A DNA stretch of 64,000 nucleotides from Flavobacteriaceae bacterium GF1 (lineage in GTDB: Bacteria; Bacteroidota; Bacteroidia; Flavobacteriales; Flavobacteriaceae). The position numbers were made by a program, and so were the translations under genes. The DNA lies in the NCBI GenBank assembly GCA_009797885.1, contig WNKP01000014.1:1-64000 (forward strand), written 5' to 3'. Position 1 is the first letter of the stretch; every line of letters starts with the position of its first letter. The notes beneath the pieces are model-generated. The model did no database searches. It was given only the letters and a program-made list of their open reading frames with translations, and had not been told where the DNA came from. Shown one piece after another: positions 12,501 to 24,500 of the stretch.

Positions 12501-15500
12501 TGGTCTACTGCACGGCTGGTGCGAAGCGAGCCGCATTGACCCTGAACATTACCGGTGACCGTGCAGAAACTGTCCCACCATCGGCTAATTGTGTTCAGGA
12601 GGTGACACTCCATTTGGGCACCAATGGCATGTCCACGCTGACGACCAATCTTGTGGACGATGGTTCCAGTGATGCCTGTGGGGACGTCGACCTGAAAGTA
12701 TTCGATGATAATGGAGATGCTGTTTATACGAGAACCTTTACCACCGCCGAGCTTGGGGCGCACACGGTGACCCTTACAGCGACCGATCCCAATGGAAACA
12801 CGGACTACTGCGAGGCCACGGTGACCGTGGAGGATCCTGCAAGCGTTTTTATCACCACCTGGAACACGAACAAGACCGGCACGTCCAATGGGAACTCCAT
12901 CACCATACCAGCCATAGGGACGTACGACGTGGACCTCGGCAATGATGGCATCTATGACCTGTTCGACCAGACCGGGACCACTACCATAAATGTGACCACT
13001 TATGGCCATACGACCGGGGAAATACAAGTGGCCCTTCGCAATGCCACATCCGGTACCGGTACCCTGACCAGGATACATTTCAACAATACGGGTGACAAGC
13101 AGAAGTTACTTTCAGTGGACCAATGGGGCAATGGTATCGCCTGGAGTACTATGTCTGGTGCGTTTTACGGTTGTACTTATCTGGAGGTCAAGGCTACCGA
13201 TGCCCCTGACCTCGGTAACGTGATGGACATGAGTCAGATGTTCCAAGGAGCCACTTCCTTTGATGGGGACATCGGTTCATGGAATACAGCCAAAGTAACT
13301 ACCATGGCCAACATGTTCTATGGTGCAACCGCGTTTAATCAGAACATCGGTTCATGGAACACCAGTAACGTGACCTGGATGGATGGAATGTTTTACTTTG
13401 CAACCGCCTTTAACCAGGACATTGGTTCCTGGAACACCAGCAGTGTTTCCGATATGCATTATATGTTTTGGAACGCGACCGCGTTTGACCAAAACATCGG
13501 TTCATGGAACACCAGCAAGGTGACCCGGATGGAAGGGATGTTTTTCCGTGCAACCGCCTTTAACCAGAACATCGGTTCATGGAACACCAGTAGTGTGACC
13601 GATATGGCCGCTATGTTTGGGAATGCAAGCACGTTTGACCAAAATATCGGCTCCTGGAACACGGGCGAGGTGATCGATATGGCCTCCATGTTTTCTTACG
13701 CAAGCGTCTTTAACCAGGACATCGGTTCTTGGAACACGGGAAAGGTGACCGATATGACCTCCATGTTTTCTTATGCAAGCGTCTTTAACCAGAATATAGG
13801 TTCTTGGAACACGGGCAAGGTAACAAGTATGCAAAACATGTTTTCCAGCGCAGGTGACTTTGATCAGAATCTGAAGGATTGGAACCTTGGGCAGTTGAGC
13901 AATGGGGTGTCCGGTGGTGGTGGTATGCTCAATGGCAGTGGGCTCTCCATGGACAACTGGGACGCCACACTCATCGGCTGGCATACCCGGGGTTTTACGA
14001 ACACGCCCACCATTGGCACTTCCGGACTGGTCTACTGCAAGGCTGCAGCCGAGCGTGCCGCAATGAAATTCAACTTTACCGGCGACAGCCAAAAAAATAC
14101 CAAACCAACCGCCCTGTGCCAATCGGCATTAACGCTCCGTCTGGGTACCGACGGTACGGCCAACCTGACAACAGATTTTGTGGATATCGGTTCCAATGAT
14201 GCCTGCGGGATTTCGCGGAGCTTGTCACAGAGCAGCTTTACGGCAGCCCACCTTGGAACGGAAACGGTAACCCTAACAGTGACCGACCCGGTTGGAAACA
14301 CGGAAACCTGCGAGACCATGGTGACCGTGGAGACTGGCACAAGTGTATTTGTGACCTCCTGGGATACGACCAAATCAGACACGTCCAGCGGAACCATCAC
14401 CATTCCTGCCTTAGGGACCTATGATGTGGACCTGGGCAATGACGGAACCTATGAACTGCTGAACCAGAGGGGGACCATTACCGTGGATGTCACCAACACC
14501 AACTATAAGGACCCTGATGGTAATAACTATTCCGCCGGAGAGATACAGGTGGCCCTTCGCAATGCCGCCTACGGGTCAGGGACCCTGGACGGGATTCAGT
14601 TCAACAATACGGGTGACCGACAGAAACTGCTTTCCGTGGACCAATGGGGCAGCAACATATACTGGAGTTCAATGGCGTCTGCATTCTATGGCTGTACCAA
14701 TTTGGAGATTAAGGCGACAGACGCTCCCAACCTGGGTGGCGTGACCGACATGAGTTCTATGTTTCGAGGAGCAACTGCCCTTAATGGGGACATCGGTTCC
14801 TGGGATACCAGCAACGTGAAGGATATGTCCTACATGTTTGCTTTAGCAAGCGCCTTTAACGGGGACATCGGTTCCTGGAACACGGCTCAGGTAACCAATA
14901 TGAAGCTGATGTTTACTAATGCAAGCACTTTTAACGCGAACATCGGTCCTTGGGACACAGGCAATGTGACCGATATGTATGGCATGTTTGGTTATGCAAG
15001 TACCTTTAACCAGAACATTGGTTCCTGGAACACGGGCCAGGTGACCGATATGTACGGCATGTTTGGTTATGCAAGTACCTTTAACCAGAACATTGGTTCC
15101 TGGAATACAGGCCAGGTGACCGATATGTCCTATATGTTCCATGGCGCAACGGCCTTTAATGGGAACCTCAGCTCCTGGAACACGGCCAACGTGACTACTA
15201 TGACCGATATGTTCTATGGCGCAACGGCCTTTGACGAGAACCTAGGTTCCTGGAACACGGCCAACGTGACCACTATGGCTAACATGTTCTATGGCGCAAC
15301 GGCCTTTAACGGGAACCTCAACTCCTGGAACACGGCCAAGGTGACCACTATGGCTAACATGTTCTATGGCGCAACGGCCTTTAACGGGAACATCGCTTCC
15401 TGGAACACAGCCAGCGTAATCGATATGAGCAGCATGTTTTATGGCGCAAGTGCCTTTAACCGGGACATCGGTTCCTGGAACACGAGCAAGGTGAACAATA

Positions 15501-18500
15501 TGTCAGCCATGTTTGCTTACGTAAGTGCCTTTAATCAGGACATTGGTCTCTGGAACACCAGTAGCGTGATCAATATGTCTGGTATATTCCGGAATGCAAC
15601 CTCCTTTAATGGGAACCTCTCTTCCTGGAACACCCATAGTGTGACCAATATGGTCGGCATGTTTTGGAACGCAAGCGCCTTTGACCAAAATCTGGGCGCA
15701 TGGGACCTGGGGCAGGTGACTTATGGTACCAATATGCTCGACAACAGTGGGCTATCGGTTACCAACTGGGACAACACCTTGATTGGTTGGAACAACCAGG
15801 GCTTTACCAATAACGTGACTATTGGGGCCTCTAGCCTGACCTACTGTACAGCCACTACCCAGCGTTCCGCACTGATATCCAGAGGCTTTAACATTACCGG
15901 TGACAGTGCAGAAACTACCTCCCCGACGGCCACTTGTCATCAAACGGTACTCCTCCAACTGGATAAAACCGGAACCGCCATTTTGACGACGGACCTTATG
16001 GACAACGGTTCCAGCGATGCCTGCGGGAACGTCACGTTTAGCCTTTCCAAAAGCAGCTTCACGGGGGCGGACCTCGGGGAGAACAGGGTGACCCTTACGG
16101 TGACCGACCCCAATGGTAATACAAACACCTGCCATGCCCTCGTAGTCTTGGACGATCAATGGTCCCCAAATGCAGGCTGCAAAGACATCACCGTACAACT
16201 GGATGCAACGGGCAGTGTTACGATTGCCGCCTCGGATATCGATGACAACTCATCCGACAATGCTGGTACTATCTCCTTTTCAGTAAACAAAGACACTTTC
16301 AACTGTTCCGATGTGAGGCAAAATTCGGTAATCCTTACGGTGACCGACGAGGTTGGCAATATGGCCACTTGCGCAGGCAGGGTAACCGTAGAGGACAAAA
16401 CCCTTCCCATGGCCTCGTGCAAGGCGGCGGCAATCCAACTGGGCATCAACGGCACGGCCAGTCTGGCGGTCGACCTTGTGGATAATGGTTCCAGCGCCAT
16501 CTGCGGCGGTAGCGTCTCGTTAAATTTGTCGCAGAGCAGCTTCACGAGCACCGACCTCGGCGCGAACACAGTTACCCTAACGGTACTAGACAGCAAAGGG
16601 AGCACAAAGACTTGCGAGACCACGGTGACCGTCATGGATCCCGATACTTTTGTCACTACCTGGGACACGACCAAATTCGGCTCGTCCGATAGCAACTCCA
16701 TTATCATCCCTGCTTCTGGGACCTACGATGTGGACCTGGGCAATGATGGCAGCTATGAACTAACGGGCCAAACCACGACCATAGAAATAGATGTCACTAC
16801 CAAGGGCTATCAGGCTGGGGAAATACAGGTGGCCCTTCGCAATACCTCTGATTCCGGGAGCCTGGAGCGAATACATTTCAACTATACAGGTGACCCACAG
16901 AAACTGCTCTCTGTGGACCAATGGAGCAGTAGTATCTCCTGGACAACCATGGCGGGTGCCTTTTGGGGCTGTACCAATATGGACATTCTGGCAAGTGATA
17001 CCCCAGATTTGAGTCAGGTGGGCAGTATGAAACAAATGTTTGCCAGTTGTACTTCCCTTAAAGGGACAACGAGTTTCTCCGCTTGGAACACAAGTAATGT
17101 GACTACTATGCGCTTCATGTTTTCCGGAGCATCCCTCTTTAATGAAAACATCGGTTCCTGGAATACAAGCAAGGTTACGGATATGGGCTATATGTTCTCC
17201 GCGGCGAGCACCTTTGATCAGGACATCGGCTCATGGAACACCGACAATGTCACAGATATGCGCTATATGTTTACTAGTGCAAGTGCATTTAACAGCAACA
17301 TTGGTTTATGGAACACCACAAGCGTAACTAATATGTCTGCCATGTTTTCCGGTGCAACCAACTTTAATACTGATATTGGAAGTTGGAATACAGCCAGTGT
17401 TACCAGCATGAACCAGATGTTCTGGGAAGCAACTGTCTTTGAGCAAGACATCGGGTTGTGGAATACCAGCAGTGTGACTAATATGTACGGTATGTTCTAT
17501 GGTGCGACCGCCTTTAACGGGAACATCGATTTGTGGAACACCGGCAATGTGACCACTATGGACTCCATGTTTTACAGTGCAACCAGCTTTAACCAGAATA
17601 TCGGTTCCTGGAACACAGGAAGCGTGACCGATATGGGTCAAATGTTCTCTGGCGCAAGCGCCTTTGACCAGGACTTGGGAGAATGGGATTTGGGGGCATT
17701 GACCAGTTTGCAAGGCATTACTGGTGGTATCAATATGCTCAAAAATAGCGGGCTTTCAGTGGCCAACTGGGATGCCACGCTCATCGGTTGGCACACCAAG
17801 GGTTACCATGATGCTTCCAAATTCCCCAATTTCCCCGCCATCGGTGCCGATGGTCTGGTCTATTGTAGAGCCCGCGCCCAGCGTGCCGCGTTTGCCAACA
17901 TTACCGGGGACAGCCTATCAGATGCCGATCCGGAGGCCAAATGCCAGATAGTGACACTCCAACTGGGAACTGAGGGTACGGCCACCCTGACTACCGACCT
18001 TGTGGACAAAGGCAGCGATGGTTGTGGGATTTCATTGAGCCTGTCCGAGACCAGCTTTGGTATCACCCACCTCGGTGCCAACATAGTGACCCTAACGGTG
18101 AGCGATGGCAGCACTTCGGACACTTGCACCGCTATAGTGACCGTAGTGGATAAGATGCTCCCCACCCCCAATTGCCAGAACGTTACCGTGGAACTGAACA
18201 CCTCTGGAAGTGCAACGATCACCACATCGGACGTCGACAACGGCTCTTCCGACAACAGCGGCTCAGTGTCCCTTGCCCTGGACAAAACCAGCTTTAGCTG
18301 TTCCGATGTAGGGGATAACACAGTGACCCTGATTGTGATTGATGGCAGTAGCAACTCGGACCATTGTACGGCCACAGTTACGGTACAGGACAAGCTCCAG
18401 CCGACGGCCGCTTGCAAAACGGCAGTGGAGATTGAACTGGGCACCGATGGTACGGCCGCCCTAACCACCAACGCTGTGGACGATGGTTCGAGCGATAACT

Positions 18501-21500
18501 GTTCGATTTCCCTGAGCCTATCCGAAACCAGCTTTGATGCCTCCCACCTTGGGGCTAACACGGTGACCCTTACGGTAGGCGATGGCAGCAACACGGCCAC
18601 CTGCACCACCGCAGTGACCGTTGTGGATAAGATTATCCCTACGCCCAGTTGCCAGGACATTACCGTGGAACTGAATACATCGGGCAGTGCAACGATTGCC
18701 ACATCGGACATCGACAATAGCTCCTCCGACAACAGCGGCTCGGTGTCCCTTTCCCTGGACAAAACAAGCTTTGGCTGTTCCGATATGGGGGACAATACGG
18801 TGACCCTGACGGTAAGCGATAGCAGCAGTAACTCGGACAGCTGTACGGCCACCGTGACCGTGCAGGACAAAATCCAGCCTACGGCCACCTGCAAAACGGC
18901 AGTGGAAATTGAACTGGGCACCAATGGTACGGCCATCCTGACCACCGAGGATGTGGACGATGGTTCCAATGATAACTGTTCCGTTTCCCTGGGCCTGTCC
19001 GATACCAGCTTTGACGCCTCCCACTTTGGTGACAATACAGTGACCCTAACGGTGACCGATGGTAGCAGCAACTCTAAAAGCTGTACCGCCACGGTAAGCG
19101 TGGTGGACAATATCGTCCCCACACCCAGTTGCCGGGACAACACCGTGGAACTGAGCGCGGCGGGCAGCGCAACAATTACCACAACCGATATCGACAACGG
19201 CTCTTCCGACAATAGCGGTACCTTCGTTACCCTTTCCCTTGACACGACCAGTTTTGACTGTTCCGATGTGGGGAACAACACGGTGACCCTGACAGTGACC
19301 GATGGAAGCAGCAATACCAACAGTTGCACGGCTACGGTAACCGTACAGGACAAAATCCAGCCGACGGCCACCTGTAACACTTCGGTGGAAATCGAACTGG
19401 GCACAGATGGTACGGCAACCTTGACGACCGACCTTGTGGACAACGGCTCCAGTGATAACTGTCCGGTTTCAATGAATGTGTCCCAGAACAGTTTCACCTC
19501 AGTCGGCACGCACACAGTGATTCTTACGGTCAACGATGGCAGCAAAAACACGAACAGCTGTTCCGCCACGGTAAGCGTGGTGGACAAGATTGTCCCCACG
19601 CCCGTTTGTAAGAACACCTCTGTGGAACTGAGTGCGGCCGGCAGCGCAACGATTACCACAACCGACATCGACAATGGCTCCTCTGATAACAGTGGAACCA
19701 TCATTGCCCTTTATCTGAACGAAACAAGCTTTGGCTGTTCCGATGTGGGGAGCAATACGGTCACCCTAACAGCAACCGATGGTAGTGGCAACACCAACAG
19801 TTGCACTGCCACGGTAACGGTGGAGGACAAGATCCAACCAACGGCCACCTGTAAGACTTCGGTGGAAATCGAATTGGGCACCAACGGTACGGCCACCCTG
19901 GCCACCAATGCTATAAACGATGGTTCCAATGATAACTGTCCAATTTCGCTGGGCCTGTCCCAGACCAGCTTTGATACCACCCGCCTCGGTGCAAACACGG
20001 TGACCCTGACAGTAGACGATGGCAGCAACACGGCCACCTGCTCCACCACAGTGACCGTAGTGGATAAGATTCTCCCCACGCCCGGTTGCCGGGATATTAC
20101 CGTGGAACTGAATACCTCGGGCAGTGCAACCATCACCACATCGGACATCGACAACGGCTCTTCCGACAACAGTGGAACGGTATCACTATCCCTGGACGAA
20201 ACCAGCTTTGGTTGTTCCGATGTGGGCGAAAACACGGTGACCCTGACGGTGACCGATGACAGTGGCAAATCGGCCTACTGTACCGCCACGGTTACGGTGG
20301 AGGATAAGCTCCAACCAACGGCTACCTGCAAAACGGCAGTGGAAATCGAATTGGGCACCGATGGTACGGCCACCCTGACCACCGATGATGTGGATGATGG
20401 TTTCGATGATAACTGTCCTATTTCCCTGGAACTTTCCCAGACCAGCTTTGGTTCCACCCATCTCGGTGCCAACACGGTAACCCTGACGGTAGGCGATGGC
20501 AGCAACACGGCCACCTGCACCACCACAGTGACCGTTGTGGATAAGATTGTCCCTACATCCGGTTGCCAGGACATTACCGTGGAACTGAATACGTCGGGGA
20601 GTGCAACGATCACCACCTCGGACATCGACAACGGCTCCTCCGACAACAGTGGCGTGGTATCGCTGTCCCTGGACGAAACCAGCTTTGGCTGTTCCGATGT
20701 GGGAGACAATACGGTGACCCTGACGGTAAGCGATGGCAGCAACAACACGGCCACCTGCGCGGCCACGGTAACTGTGGAAGACAAAATCCAGCCAACGGCC
20801 ACCTGTAAGACTTCGGTGGAAATCGAGCTGGGCACCAATGGTACCGCCACCCTGACCACCAATGCTATAGACAATGGTTCCAGTGATAACTGTCCAATTT
20901 CCCTGGGCCTATCACAGGCTAGCTTTGGTACCACCCACCTCGGTGCCAACACGGTAACCCTGACGGTAAGCGATGGCAGCAACACGGTTACCTACTCCGC
21001 CACAGTGACTGTGGTGGATAAGATTGTCCCTACACCCAGTTGCCAAGAAATTACCGTGGAACTGAATACGTCGGGCAGTGCAACAATCGCCACGTCGGAC
21101 ATCGACAACGGCTCCTCCGACAACAGTGGCGTGGTATCGCTATCCCTGGACGAAACCAGCTTTGGTTGTTCCGACGTGGGGGACAATACGGTGACCCTGA
21201 CGGTGACCGATGGCAGTGGCAATTCGGACAGCTGCACGGCCACGGTAACGGTGGAGGACAAAATCCAGCCAACGGCCACCTGCAAAACCTCGTTGGAAAT
21301 CGAGCTGGGCACCAATGGTATGGCCACCCTGGCCACCAATGCTATGGACGATGGTTCGAACGATAACTGTCCGATTTCCCTGGAACTCTCCCAGACCAGC
21401 TTTGGTAATACCCACCTCGGTGCCAACACGGTGACCCTGACGGTAACCGATGGCAGCAACACGGACAGTTGCACCACCACAGTGACCGTAGTGGATAAGA

Positions 21501-24500
21501 TTGTCCCTACACCCGGTTGCAAGGACTTTACCGTGGAACTAAACGCCTCGGGCAGTGCAACGATCACCACCGTAGACATCGACAATGGCTCCTCCGACAA
21601 CAGCGGCACGATATTGCTTTCCCTGGACGAAACCAGCTTTGGCTGTTCCGATATAGGGGAAAACACGGTGACCCTGATGGTGACCGATGGCAGTGGCAAT
21701 TCGGACAGCTGCACAGCCACAGTAACGGTGGAGGATAAGCTCCAGCCAACGGCCACCTGCAAAACCTCGGTGGAAATCGAACTGGGCACCAATGGTACGG
21801 CCACCCTGGCCACCAATGCTATAGACAATGGTTCCAGTGATAACTGTCCAATTTCCCTGGGCCTATCACAGGCTAGCTTTGATACTGCCCATCTCGGTGC
21901 CAACACGGTGACCCTAACGGTAGGCGATGGCAGTAACACGGCCACCTGCACCACCACAGTGACCGTAGTGGATAAGATTCTCCCCACACCCAGTTGCCAG
22001 GACATTACCTTGGAACTGGACGCGTCGGGCAGTGCAGCGATTGCCACAACGGACATCGACAATGGTTCCTCCGACAACAGTGGTATGGTATCGCTTTCCT
22101 TGGATAAAACCAGTTTTGGCTGTTCCGATGTGGGGAGCAATAGGGTAACCCTTACGGTGGGCGATGGCAGTGGCAATTCGGACAGCTGTACGGCCGCAGT
22201 AATGGTGGAGGACAAAATCCAGCCGACGGCGTTGTGCAAGGTGCTGGTACAGCTTGAACTGGGCACCAATGGTACTGCCACCCTGACCACTGATGATGTG
22301 AACGATGGTTCGAGCGATAACTGTCCGATTTCATTGGGCCTATCCGAAACCAACTTCACGACGGTTGGCATACACACAATAACCCTGACAGTGACCGACA
22401 ATAGCAATAATACCAATACCTGCCAGTCCGTAATCACCGTTGAGGACGGGACGATTCCAACCGCGGCCTGCAAGGACACCACCATACAACTGGATGCCTC
22501 GGGCAATGTGACGATTGCCACCACAGACATCGATAACGGCTCCTTCGATAACAGCGGCACGGTATCGCTTTCCCTGGACACGACCAGTTTTGACTGTTCC
22601 GATATGGGAAACCATACGGTAACACTGACCGCAACCGATGGCAGTGGCAACTCGGATAGCTGCCTGGCCACTGTAACGGTGCAGGACAAGGTTGCTCCCA
22701 CGGCATTGTGCAAGGGTGCCACTGTACAACTGGACGCGGCGGGCAGCGCGACGATTGTAACTTCGGACATAGATGATGGTTCCAGTGATACTTGCGGTGG
22801 TGTCTCGGCAAATGTGTTCCCTGATATCTTTACGGCCGTCGGTACACACACAGTGACCCTCAGGGTAATCGATGGCAGCAACAACACGGAAAACTGTATC
22901 ACCACAGTGACCGTTACGGACAATATGGCCCCCACGGCCGCTTGTAAGGATGTTACCGTACAACTGGACACGACAGGTAGTGCGACAATTTCCCCATTGG
23001 ACATTGACAACGGCTCTTACGACAACAGTGGTACCACCGTTACACTTTCCCTAGACAAAACAAGCTTTGCCTGTTCCGATCTGGGGCAGAACACGGTGAC
23101 CCTTACAGTAACCGATGGTAGTAGCAACTCGGCCAACTGTGAGACGACGGTAGCAGTAGAGGACAAGAGCGCTCCCACAGCGCTATGCAAGGCTTCCGTG
23201 GAAATCGAATTGGGCAACGATGGCACGGCCAGCCTGACGACCACCCTTGTGGACGGTGGTTCGGGTGATAACTGTCCGATTTCGCTGGGCCTGTCCGAAA
23301 CCAGCTTTGGTACTACCCACCTCGGTGCCAACACGGTGACCCTAACGGTAACCGATGGCGGCGGCAATACCAACAGTTGCACCTGCACGGTGAGTGTGGT
23401 GGACAAAATCGCCCCTGTGCCCAGTTGCCAGGACATCACTGTGGAACTGGACGCGGCGGGCGACGCAACGATTACCACATCGGACATCGACAACAGCTCC
23501 TCCGACAACAGCGGCACGGTATCGCTTTCCTTGGACACGACCAATTTTGACTGTTCCGATGTGGGGGACAACACAGTGACCCTTACGGTAACCGATGGCA
23601 GTAGCAATACAAACACCTGCATGGCTGCGGTAACGGTGGAGGATAAGATCCAACCAACTGCCGAATGCCAGGTAACGACACTTCAACTGGATACCACTGG
23701 CACGGCCAGCCTGACGGCCAACCTTGTAGACAACGGTTCCAGCGATACCTGTGGAAGCGTCTCGCTAAACGTGTCCACAAGTAACTTTATGGCCTCCGAC
23801 CTCGGTATGAATACGGTGACCCTAACGGTGACCGATCCCCATGGGAACCAGAACAGCTGCACCACCACAGTGACCGTCGAGGATAAGATAGTTCCAACTC
23901 CCGTTTGCCAGAATATTATCGTGGAACTGGACGCTTTGGGCAGCACAACAATCACCACAACCGACATCGACAATGGTTCCTCCGACAATAGCGTTAACAC
24001 CCTGTCACTTTCCCTGGACAAAACAGGCTTTGGCTGTTCCGATGTGGGAGCGAACACGGTGACCCTAACGGTAACCGATGGCAGTAGCAACTCGGACAGC
24101 TGCACGGCCACAGTAACGGTAGAGGACAAAATCCAGCCAACGGCCCTGTGCAAGGCTTCCGTGGAGATCGAACTGGATACCATTGGCATCGCCACCCTGA
24201 CGACCAACGAGGTGGACAGTGGTTCCAGTGATAACTGTCCAATTTCCTTGGAACTGTCCAAAACCAGCTTTAGTACCGCCCACCTCGGTGCTAACTCGGT
24301 GACCCTAACGGTGACCGATGACGGCAACGCGGCAACCTGCATCACCACAGTCACCGTAGTGGATAAAATTCTCCCCGCGCCCGGTTGCCAGGACATTAGC
24401 GTGGAGCTGAACGCCTCGGGCAGCGCAACAATCACCACCGCGGACATCGACAACGGCTCCTTCGACAACAGTGGCACAGTGGCACTTTCCCTGGACAAGA

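Noticed and set aside
3650-17900. Possible CRISPR array suggested by regular short repeats
   Set aside because: The 75-bp units are coding, degenerate at third positions and without unique spacers.
17860-19704. Antisense ORF of 614 codons, and similar ones at 20992-23010 (672 codons) and 23683-25080 (465 codons)
   Set aside because: They mirror the HYR repeats of the giant gene, are rich in Val/Ser/Leu with repeated VTVRVTVL blocks, and have no signal or family features. The repetitive forward codons simply lack antisense stops.
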